From assembly GCA_016932735.1 (NCBI GenBank), contig JAFGCI010000008.1:39478-103477 (forward strand): a stretch of 64,000 bases of DNA, given 5' to 3'. The translations under genes and the position numbers were made by a program. The DNA is from Candidatus Aenigmatarchaeota archaeon. GTDB lineage: Archaea; Aenigmatarchaeota; Aenigmatarchaeia; QMZP01; QMZT01. Shown in pieces: positions 50,083 through 56,839 of the stretch (position 1 is the stretch's first letter; each line of letters starts with the position of its first letter). Below the pieces are notes generated by a model that was not told the DNA's origin, made no database searches, and saw only the letters and a program-made list of their open reading frames with translations.

Positions 50083-50114
50083 GATTACCAGTAATCCGCC
50101 TTTCAGCGGCATAC
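50083..50114 (-). other. D-loop insertion in tRNA-Leu, probable intron
   Basis: About 31-32 bases between AAGC and TGGTCAAA of the D-loop. Contains CCGC-TGAAAG-GCGG and GATTAC-TG-GTAATC hairpins. No clean bulge-helix-bulge could be drawn by hand, so the borders may be off by a few bases. Confidence 0.5.
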
Positions 50115-50203
50115 GCTTGGGTACCCCCGCAATACATTACATTTTAGGTAAAGTATTATATATTCTATTATTATAAGGAATATATCTGCACCGGAGGTGT
50201 TTT

Positions 50204-50557
50204 ATGACAGAGGAAAAACCGAAAAGGAGTATCAACCTTAATATTGACCACAGCGAGCCGGGTTTCTATTCGGATTCAGTAAGCATAATCTTCAACCCGA
50301 GCAAGTTCATACTGGATTTCAAGCAATCGACCCCAAGGATGGACAGCATACAGGGAAAGGAACAGGAAACGATAGCAGTGAAGCACAAGACAATGTTAAT
50401 TGATGCCAGATTCGCAAAAAGTTTTGTCGAGACCTTCAAGAAGGCAGTCGACAACTATGAGAAAAAGTTCGGAAAGATTGAGCTTCCCAAGAAGCCCAGG
50501 GAAAAGAAAAAGGAAGAGGAAACAGTAACCAGCACTGAAGAAAGCTATATAGGTTAA
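50204..50557 (+). CDS. DUF3467 family protein
   Basis: 117 residues with a perfect GGAGGTG before the ATG. INLNIDHSEPGFYSDSVSIIFNPSKFILDF and KHKTMLIDARFAKSFVETFKKAVDNYE (in parts) match DUF3467, a small family of unknown function common in archaea and bacteria. The C-terminal tail is Lys/Glu-rich. It diverges from the tRNA-Leu gene with about 70 bases of AT-rich promoter between. Confidence 0.75.
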   Translation: MTEEKPKRSINLNIDHSEPGFYSDSVSIIFNPSKFILDFKQSTPRMDSIQGKEQETIAVKHKTMLIDARFAKSFVETFKKAVDNYEKKFGKIELPKKPREKKKEEETVTSTEESYIG

Positions 50558-50622
50558 CTCTCCTCCGTTTCTTTTAAATATTTGGGGGTTAATACTTTCA
50601 TGAAATCGTTAGTTGTGATTCT

Positions 50623-51189
50623 ATGAAAAATATGATTGAGATTAGGATACATGGCCGTGGGGGACAAGGTGCAAAAACTGCTGCCCAGTTCATTGTTGAG
50701 TCCGCCATTACGGACGGGAAGCATATACAGGCATTCCCTGAATACGGTCCTGAAAGGACTGGCGCCCCGATGAAAACATACGCAAGGATTTCTGACAATA
50801 TTATAAAGACTCATGAAGCTGTTGCTGAGCCTGACATAGTGATGGTGATTGATCCGACTCTTCTGGATGTTGCAGATGTCTCCGAAGGTATGACAAAATC
50901 GGGCATTCTCATTGTCAACAGCACAGAAACTCCTGAAAAAATAAAACAGAAGACTGGCTGTCCTGGAAAGGTTTATACTATCGACGCAACCGGCATATCA
51001 ATTGACCTTCTTGGAACGAACATGCCAAACATGCCCATACTGGGTGCCTTATCCAATGTATGTCCGGATGTCAAACTCGACGTCCTGACAAAAAGCGTCA
51101 GGGATAAATTCCTCAATAAGATTGGAGAGGAAAAGACAAAGGCAAATATAGAAGCCATGGAAAGGGCGCATAGAGAACTGAAAGGATGA
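50623..51189 (+). CDS. porC: pyruvate/2-oxoacid:ferredoxin oxidoreductase, gamma subunit
   Basis: 188 residues. Signature IRIHGRGGQGAKTAAQFIVESA (read IRIHGRGGQGAKTAAQ, 5-20), then FPEYGPERTGAPMKTYARIS and VDPTLL-like region; this is the POR gamma domain. Together with delta, alpha and beta it oxidises pyruvate or a related 2-oxoacid to acyl-CoA, reducing ferredoxin. Gene order gamma-delta-alpha-beta is the archaeal four-subunit layout; overlapping starts show one operon. Confidence 0.93.
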   Translation: MKNMIEIRIHGRGGQGAKTAAQFIVESAITDGKHIQAFPEYGPERTGAPMKTYARISDNIIKTHEAVAEPDIVMVIDPTLLDVADVSEGMTKSGILIVNSTETPEKIKQKTGCPGKVYTIDATGISIDLLGTNMPNMPILGALSNVCPDVKLDVLTKSVRDKFLNKIGEEKTKANIEAMERAHRELKG

Positions 51190-51194
51190 TGTTT

Positions 51195-51521
51195 ATGATA
51201 GAAAAATTTCCGACTAAAGAGCATTTGAAAAAGAAGCAGGACTACAAGGACATACCTATGGCAGGCAAGATAACAAATGCCGGTTCCTCTCTTCTTAACA
51301 AGACCGGCTCATGGAGGGCCTTTCGGCCGATACATGACAAGGCAAAGTGTATAAACTGCATGATTTGCTATTCTTTCTGTCCGGAAGAGGCAATAATTGT
51401 CGAGGACGGAAAAGTCGTCGGTGTGAACCTTGATTACTGCAAAGGCTGCGGAATCTGTGCAAAGGAATGTCCTGTAAAGGCCTTTTCTATGAAAGAGGAG
51501 TCCGAATTTGGTAAGGAGTGA
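51195..51521 (+). CDS. porD: pyruvate/2-oxoacid:ferredoxin oxidoreductase, delta subunit
   Basis: 108 residues from ATG 51195, chosen for its AGGA site 8 bases upstream (an earlier ATG at 51186 overlaps porC). Ferredoxin-type subunit with two 4Fe-4S motifs: CINCMICYSFCP and CKGCGICAKECP. Passes electrons from the catalytic subunits to ferredoxin. Possible acceptor: the ferredoxin at 54144. Confidence 0.93.
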   Translation: MIEKFPTKEHLKKKQDYKDIPMAGKITNAGSSLLNKTGSWRAFRPIHDKAKCINCMICYSFCPEEAIIVEDGKVVGVNLDYCKGCGICAKECPVKAFSMKEESEFGKE

Positions 51522-51523
51522 TT

Positions 51524-52702
51524 ATGATGGTTACCAAGAAAATGTATCCGATGACAGGCGCGCAGGCAATCGCTGAGGCAATGCGCCAGATAAACCCCGA
51601 TGTAGTTGCAGCTTATCCGATAACGCCCCAGACTCCCATAATAGAGAATTTTGCAAAGTTTGTTGCAGATGGTAGGGTTGATACGGAATATATCAGAGTC
51701 GAATCCGAACACTCTGCAATGTCTGCGACGGTTGGCGCGGCTGCTGCCGGCGGAAGAGCCATGACAGCAACTGCGTCTGCAGGACTTGCACTGATGTGGG
51801 AGATTGTCTATGTGGCGGCCTCAATGAGGCTTCCTATTATAATGCCTATTGCAAACAGGGCTTTGTCGGGTCCGATAAATATCCACTGCGACCATTCCGA
51901 TACCATGGGAACCAGAGACTCCGGATGGATTCAGATTTATTCTGAGACAGCGCAGGAGGCTTATGAGAATATGTTCCTTGCGTTAAAGCTTGCAGAGAAT
52001 AAAAACGTCCAGCTACCGGCAATGGTATGCCTTGACGGATTCATAACAAGCCATGGTGTGGAGAATGTTGAAATATACGACGATAAGACAATGAAGGATT
52101 TTGCCGGTGAATACAAGCCGATCGACCCTCTTCTCGACGTTGATAATCCGATTACTTACGGACCCCTGCAGCTTCAGGATTATTATTTCGAAACCAAAAG
52201 GCAACAGGTTGATGCAATGAAAAATGCAAAGAAAGTCTTCCTTGAAGCCGGAAAAGAGCTTTCCAAAATAACCGGAAATGATTATGGATACTTTGAGAAA
52301 TATATGATGGATGACGCCGAAGCTGTCATTGTTGTCATGAACTCCACCGCAGGAAATGTTAAATCTGTTGTGGATGAAATGAGAAAAGATGGAAAGAAAG
52401 TCGGGCTTCTAAAACTCAGACTGTTCAGACCTTTCCCTTATGAAGAAGTCGCGGAAGCCCTTCATAAAATTCCTGTTGTGGGAGTCTTTGACAGGGCAGA
52501 ATCTTTCGGAGCATGCCCTCCGCTTTACGGTGAAATAAGGAACGCTTTATTTGATTCTGAAAAGAAGCCTAAGATGCAGAGCTTCGTTTTCGGTCTCGGC
52601 GGACGCGATATATTCAGCCATCAGATAGAGAATGTGTTTGAGACTCTTCTTGAAGGCGAAACCTCCGGTGAGACCAAATATATAGGATGCAGAGGTTGTT
52701 GA
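51524..52702 (+). CDS. porA: pyruvate/2-oxoacid:ferredoxin oxidoreductase, alpha subunit
   Basis: 392 residues from ATG 51524 (AGGAG 5 bases upstream). N-terminal Pyr domain: GAQAIAEAMRQINPDVVAAYPITPQTPIIE in pieces, ESEHSAMSATVGAAAAGGRAMTATAS. The C-terminal part has KKVGLLKLRLFRPFPYEEVAEAL, the transketolase-C/domain III type. Binds the 2-oxoacid next to thiamine diphosphate held by the beta subunit. EYIRVESEHS and GLALMWEIVYVAA support a pyruvate- or 2-oxoacid-type alpha subunit. Confidence 0.93.
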   Translation: MMVTKKMYPMTGAQAIAEAMRQINPDVVAAYPITPQTPIIENFAKFVADGRVDTEYIRVESEHSAMSATVGAAAAGGRAMTATASAGLALMWEIVYVAASMRLPIIMPIANRALSGPINIHCDHSDTMGTRDSGWIQIYSETAQEAYENMFLALKLAENKNVQLPAMVCLDGFITSHGVENVEIYDDKTMKDFAGEYKPIDPLLDVDNPITYGPLQLQDYYFETKRQQVDAMKNAKKVFLEAGKELSKITGNDYGYFEKYMMDDAEAVIVVMNSTAGNVKSVVDEMRKDGKKVGLLKLRLFRPFPYEEVAEALHKIPVVGVFDRAESFGACPPLYGEIRNALFDSEKKPKMQSFVFGLGGRDIFSHQIENVFETLLEGETSGETKYIGCRGC

Positions 52703-52704
52703 TT

Positions 52705-53628
52705 ATGCCGTTTAATTTAAAAGAGATGCCAAAAAAGCCGAAGAGGTTTGTATCCGGGGGAAGGACATGTGCAGGATGTGCAATACCGGTTCTTGCAAGG
52801 ACAATACTTGGCGCAACGGATAAGCCAATCGTCGCCTGCACTGCAACGGGATGCATGGAAGTCACATCATCCATCTATCCCTTCTCTTCATGGAACATAC
52901 CATGGATACACAGTGCCTTTGAAAATGCGGCTGCAACAATTTCAGGTGTAGAGGCAGCATACAAAGCGCTAAAAAGGAAGGGAAAGGTTACAAAGGATAT
53001 AAAATTCATTGCATTTGGCGGAGACGGCGGAACGTACGATATAGGCATTCAGGCACTGTCTGGCGCTATGGAAAGAGGGCACGACATGCTTTATGTCTGC
53101 TATGACAACAATGCTTACATGAACACGGGGAACCAGGGAAGTTCGGCAACTCCTTATGGTGCAGCTACAACGACAACTCCTGCCGGAAAGGTCAAGCAGG
53201 GAAAGGAGCAGTGGAGAAAGGATCTGGTAAAGATAATTGCGGCACATAACATTCCTTATGCTGCGCAGGCCGCAGTTCATAACTTAGCAGACCTTTACAA
53301 GAAGGCAGAAAAGGCGCTGTCTATTGAAGGCCCGGCATTCATAACGGTTCTTGCACCGTGCACAACTCTCTGGAAATATCCTCCGGAAATGACGATGCAG
53401 TATTCAAAGCTTGCCGTCGAGACTAAATTCTGGCCGCTCTTTGAAATAGAGAACGGAAAGCTCAAGGTCAATTACAAACCTTCAAAAGAAGTTCCGGTTG
53501 AGGAATTCCTGAAAGGCCAGGGAAGATTCAGGCATCTTTTCAAGCCTGAAAACAAGGGAATGCTGGAGCACATCCAGAAGACAATCAATGAAAACTGGGA
53601 AAGGCTTCTCAGGGAAGAGGGATTATAA
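52705..53628 (+). CDS. porB: pyruvate/2-oxoacid:ferredoxin oxidoreductase, beta subunit
   Basis: 307 residues from ATG 52705 (GAGGT 8 bases upstream; an earlier in-frame ATG at 52687 overlaps porA). Thiamine-diphosphate-binding subunit: CAGCAIPVLARTILGA gives cluster cysteines, FGGDGGTYDIGIQALSGA is the GDG ThDP/Mg motif, DNNAYMNTGNQGSSATPYGA is the conserved Mg/loop region. APCTTLWKYPPEMTMQY matches pyruvate oxidoreductase beta subunits. Its TAA overlaps the ATG of the rubrerythrin-like gene by one base. Confidence 0.94.
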   Translation: MPFNLKEMPKKPKRFVSGGRTCAGCAIPVLARTILGATDKPIVACTATGCMEVTSSIYPFSSWNIPWIHSAFENAAATISGVEAAYKALKRKGKVTKDIKFIAFGGDGGTYDIGIQALSGAMERGHDMLYVCYDNNAYMNTGNQGSSATPYGAATTTTPAGKVKQGKEQWRKDLVKIIAAHNIPYAAQAAVHNLADLYKKAEKALSIEGPAFITVLAPCTTLWKYPPEMTMQYSKLAVETKFWPLFEIENGKLKVNYKPSKEVPVEEFLKGQGRFRHLFKPENKGMLEHIQKTINENWERLLREEGL

Positions 53629-54137
53629 TGGAATTCAAAGAGGCCGTGAGGACAGCCCTTGAGAATGAAAAGAAAGGAAGAGAGATGTACATTGAATTTA
53701 CAGAGCGGGCAAAAAACGCCGTGACAAAGAGGACATTCGAATTCCTGGCAAATGAAGAGTTGAGGCACGTCGATAAAATCAAGAAAATCGCAGAGAGCCT
53801 CGGTTCAGAAAGCGTTGATGTGCCAGAACTTCATGCATCGACGCTTGATAAGATGAAAGAAATCTTCGGAGTTTCTGTTAAGGAATTTAACAAGAAAGCC
53901 AAAATCGATTCAAGTGACGTCGAGGCACACGAACTTGCGATGGATTTTGAGGAGAAAAGCTATGAATTCTATAAAGAGCTCTCGGAAAAGGCAACAGACA
54001 ATGAAGTGAAGAAATTTTTTGATGCTCTCATGAAAGAGGAAGAGAACCACTATGAATTCATCGAGAAGGCTTATAACTTCATAAAGGATCCTGAAGGGTT
54101 CTATTCAGAAGAAGAAGGATGGCTATTGGAAGGGTGA
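53628..54137 (+). CDS. rubrerythrin-like (ferritin-superfamily) protein
   Basis: 169 residues, four-helix bundle with diiron ligands E-x-x-H in both halves: ENEKKGREMYIEFTERA with NEELRHVDKIKK, and DFEEKSYEFYKELSEKA with EEENHYEFIEKA. No C-terminal rubredoxin domain is attached. Members reduce peroxide in anaerobes. It starts on the porB stop, so it is co-transcribed with the oxidoreductase, plausibly protecting its Fe-S clusters and thiamine radical chemistry. Confidence 0.88.
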   Translation: MEFKEAVRTALENEKKGREMYIEFTERAKNAVTKRTFEFLANEELRHVDKIKKIAESLGSESVDVPELHASTLDKMKEIFGVSVKEFNKKAKIDSSDVEAHELAMDFEEKSYEFYKELSEKATDNEVKKFFDALMKEEENHYEFIEKAYNFIKDPEGFYSEEEGWLLEG

Positions 54138-54143
54138 TAATAT

Positions 54144-54341
54144 ATGGGGAAAGTCAAAGTATCTATAGATAAGGAAGCATGTATAGCATGCGGTACGTGT
54201 GCAGCAATATGTCCTGACAACTGGGAAATGGGCAATGATGGAAAAGCCCAGCCAAAGAAAGCTGAAGTTGCTGAAGCAGGATGCAACCAGCAGGCGGCTG
54301 ACAGCTGTCCTGTAGGGTGTATAAAGGTCGAGGAAGAGTAA
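54144..54341 (+). CDS. [4Fe-4S] ferredoxin
   Basis: 65 residues. One cluster motif CIACGTCAAICP (about 13-24) and the closing CP in DSCPVGCIKVEEE; a middle Cys in AGCNQQ may be a disulfide partner, as in Pyrococcus-type single-cluster ferredoxins. Acidic. Six bases after the rubrerythrin-like gene. Likely electron acceptor of the Por complex and possible donor to the radical SAM enzyme downstream. Confidence 0.92.
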   Translation: MGKVKVSIDKEACIACGTCAAICPDNWEMGNDGKAQPKKAEVAEAGCNQQAADSCPVGCIKVEEE

Positions 54342-54439
54342 TCTTGCCCTCAATTACTTTTTATTTATTAGTAAAAGGAAACTTTTAATACTTATTAAAA
54401 CTTTTAAATGTTCATGCTATAATTATTCTTAGGGTTGGT

Positions 54440-56092
54440 ATGGGAGATGAAGATTTTTCCGTAAAATATGGAGATAAGCTTCCGCACAAAACGCGGTCGC
54501 TTTGTCCTGAATGCACAAGAATTATCGATGCAATAGTTTATGAAGAAGATGGAAAGGTCTTAATTAAAAAGACCTGTCCGGTCCACGGAGAAGTCATAGA
54601 TACTTACTGGGAAAGCTTTGAGTTCTATGAAAGGGCGCGAAAATATCTTGCAAAGGAAGTCAAGCTTACCAACACGAACACAGGAAAATTCCTCGGCCAC
54701 CGCGGCGAGAACTGCCCTATGGACTGCGGCCTTTGCCCGAATCACAAAAGCCATACGGCATTATGCAACATTGCTGTCACAAATGTCTGCGACCTTTCCT
54801 GCTGGTACTGCTTTTTTTATGCCAAAAAGGGCGACCCGATTTACGAGCCTTCCATTGAGCAGATAAGATTCATGCTCTCCAACCTGAGAAATCAGAAGCC
54901 TGTGGCTCCTAATGCAATCCAGATAACAGGAGGGGAGCCGACAATAAGGGAAGACATTGTCGAGATAGTAAGACAGGCAAGGCTTGTCGGTTTCGAGCAT
55001 GTCCAGCTTAACACTCACGGAATCAATTTTGCAACGAATCCCGATATGGTGGAGGAGCTTCGCGATGCCGGAATGAGCACTGTTTACATGAGCTTTGACG
55101 GGACCACTCCGAAAACAAACCCGAAGAATCACTGGGAAATTCCTTATTCGTTGGATAGTATGAGAAAAGCGAAGGTCGGCGCTGTCCTGGTTCCGACGGT
55201 CATAAGAGGAATAAACGACCACGACCTTGGCAATATTGTTAATTTTGCTCTGAATAACATAGACGTTGTAAGAGGAATCAACTTCCAGCCGGTCTCTCTG
55301 GTCGGAAGGATGCCAAGACATGAAAGAGAAAGCCAGAGGATAACCATACCCGGAGCAATCCAGAAGATTGAGGAGCAGACAAACAGGACAATAACTAAGG
55401 ATGACTGGTTCCCGATTCCGTGTGTGGCGCCTGTAACCGACTTCGTTGAAGCGCTTACTGAAAAGCCTCAATACAATTTATCCAATCATTTTGCATGCGG
55501 TGCTGCTACTTACCTTTATCTGGACAAGGAAAAGAAGAAGGTCACGCCTCTTCCTCAGTTCCTTGATGTCGAAGGCCTTCGCGAATATCTTTCAGAGAAG
55601 ACTGCTGAGATAAAAGACGGAAAGAACAAAAAGCTTGTCGGCGCGAAAGTGCTTCTGAAGCTCAACGGCTTCATCGACAAGAAAAAACAGCCGAAAGAGC
55701 TGAAATTCGGAAACCTTCTTTATAATGCACTCGTAAAACACAGCTACGACGCTCTTGGAGAGATACATTACAAGATGCTTTTCCTTGGAATGATGCACTT
55801 CCAGGACAAGTACAACTACGACGTCGAGCGTGTCCAGAGATGCAACATCCATTATGTGATGGCTGACGGAAGGATTGTCCCGTTCTGCGCTTTCAATGTT
55901 ATACCGGAGATATACAGGGACAAGGTCCAGAATGAATACAGCATGTCGTTTGAAGAATGGGAAAAGAAAACGGGAAAAAGCATTTCTGATATCAAATACA
56001 GAAGGGACGCCAGCAAGTTTGAGCAGGGCGAGATTTATAAAAATGCCTACAACAACCTTGTCAACTATTTTGCCGGAGGTAACAGCATATGA
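54440..56092 (+). CDS. tes: tetraether lipid synthase-type radical SAM enzyme (Tes/MJ0619 family)
   Basis: 550 residues. N-terminal rubredoxin-like site C22-x2-C25 and C46-x2-H49 (LCPEC; TCPVHG); auxiliary cysteines C92, C96, C99, C109 (NCPMDCGLCPNHKSHTALC); radical SAM cluster C117-x3-C121-x2-C124 (CDLSCWYCFFY); ITGGEPTIRED; C-terminal cysteines in ACGAATY and IVPFCAF. This order matches MJ0619 and MA_1486, shown to join two archaeol tails to form tetraether (GDGT-type) lipids. An AT-rich promoter (no strong ribosome-binding site) lies upstream; the 3' end overlaps a small partner gene. Family assignment is good; lipid product is inference. Confidence 0.85.
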   Translation: MGDEDFSVKYGDKLPHKTRSLCPECTRIIDAIVYEEDGKVLIKKTCPVHGEVIDTYWESFEFYERARKYLAKEVKLTNTNTGKFLGHRGENCPMDCGLCPNHKSHTALCNIAVTNVCDLSCWYCFFYAKKGDPIYEPSIEQIRFMLSNLRNQKPVAPNAIQITGGEPTIREDIVEIVRQARLVGFEHVQLNTHGINFATNPDMVEELRDAGMSTVYMSFDGTTPKTNPKNHWEIPYSLDSMRKAKVGAVLVPTVIRGINDHDLGNIVNFALNNIDVVRGINFQPVSLVGRMPRHERESQRITIPGAIQKIEEQTNRTITKDDWFPIPCVAPVTDFVEALTEKPQYNLSNHFACGAATYLYLDKEKKKVTPLPQFLDVEGLREYLSEKTAEIKDGKNKKLVGAKVLLKLNGFIDKKKQPKELKFGNLLYNALVKHSYDALGEIHYKMLFLGMMHFQDKYNYDVERVQRCNIHYVMADGRIVPFCAFNVIPEIYRDKVQNEYSMSFEEWEKKTGKSISDIKYRRDASKFEQGEIYKNAYNNLVNYFAGGNSI

Positions 56093-56475
56093 TGGGCAGA
56101 AAGGGAAAGGGTGTAAAAGTAATCGATATTCCTCCGATGAATCTTAAGGATTACGGCGAACTCCCTAATTACGACTTAAAGCTTCTTAAGCTCAGGATAG
56201 CAGGCCTCGAGGAAGTGAGGGCGGGTGCACACGTCCAGTATAATCTTTACCTAAACCCGAATATAATAGCAGCGTTTGTGGACTACAGCACTGAACAGTG
56301 TTTTGTCGTTATCAACGACAAAGAAGACAAAGATTCCGTAATAAAATTAATTGAAGGCCTTACAGTCTATTCCGGTTCTGAAACAGCAAAATACAAGGCT
56401 CTCCTGGAAACAGAGGAAGATGTGAGATATCCTGATATTCTTAAGAAAAGATTCAATCTGGAATTAATAGAATAG
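56089..56475 (+). CDS. small protein coupled to the tetraether-synthase-type gene
   Basis: 128 residues. ATG 56089 overlaps the TGA of the upstream gene (ATGA), implying coupled translation. Alpha/beta, no cysteines near the start and only one overall (EQCFVVIND). Segments: KLLKLRIAGLEEVRAGAHVQYNLYLNPN, AAFVDYSTEQCFVVIND, KDSVIKLIEGLTVYSGSE. Not recognised. Because of the overlap it may be a subunit, chaperone or lipid-binding helper of the radical SAM enzyme (inference). Confidence 0.72.
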   Translation: MMGRKGKGVKVIDIPPMNLKDYGELPNYDLKLLKLRIAGLEEVRAGAHVQYNLYLNPNIIAAFVDYSTEQCFVVINDKEDKDSVIKLIEGLTVYSGSETAKYKALLETEEDVRYPDILKKRFNLELIE

Positions 56476-56477
56476 AA

Positions 56478-56783
56478 TCAGAATCCTATCAGTCCCGGCG
56501 CCAGAAAGAACAGAAGCAAAAACACTACGACTACCGCTCCTGCCGTCGCACCCAGAATTATAGTTCTTTTTGATGTTTTTTCTTTTTCGGGCATCTGGAT
56601 GTCTCCGGGCTCTTCTGAGAAGGATTCCGTGTTTTCAGGAGCCTGCTGAGGAGCCCCATAGGCGTAATTAACTGCTTCCCGGATTTCCTCTTCAGAATAA
56701 GACTGCCTCAATTGTTCAACCAGGGTTTCTTTTGGATATTGATTTTTGTACTGGTTTATGTAATTTAATATCTGCTGGTTCAT
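56478..56783 (-). CDS. C-terminally anchored protein with UBA-like helical domain
   Basis: 101 residues. Residues 1-43 (ILNYINQYKNQYPKETLVEQLRQS, then YSEEEIREAVNYAYG) match the N-terminal domain of the 24281-25009 protein in the pattern Y-P-x-E-x-L-x-x-x-L...E-I-x-E-A. A polar linker follows, then one C-terminal transmembrane helix (LGATAGAVVVVFLLLFFLAP). Convergent with the gene at 56089, 2 bases apart. Confidence 0.7.
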   Translation of the reverse strand: MNQQILNYINQYKNQYPKETLVEQLRQSYSEEEIREAVNYAYGAPQQAPENTESFSEEPGDIQMPEKEKTSKRTIILGATAGAVVVVFLLLFFLAPGLIGF

Positions 56784-56839
56784 GGTATAATTTTAGGATT
56801 AAGGAATTTATAAAATAAAGAAAAAATAGGAGGTTGCCC

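Larger units (their letters stand above)
49857..50130 (-). tRNA. tRNA-Leu (UAA) interrupted at four places
   Basis: Read on the minus strand. Acceptor GCGGGGG (50130-50124) pairs with CCCCCGC (49864-49858); discriminator A 49857; no CCA encoded. D-stem CCC (50121-50119)/GGG (50074-50072) with AAGC and TGGTCAAA of the loop. Anticodon stem CAGGA (50070-50066)/TCCTG (50010-50006), anticodon TAA (50063-50061). T-stem ATGGG (49953-49949)/CCCAT (49869-49865) with T-loop TTCGAA-T. Insertions: D-loop about 32, anticodon loop 48 (37/38), variable region about 33-38, T-loop 72 bases. Removing them leaves about 85 bases, normal for tRNA-Leu. A TATA-like ATATATAATA lies 25-30 bases upstream of the 5' end. 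Confidence 0.9.
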
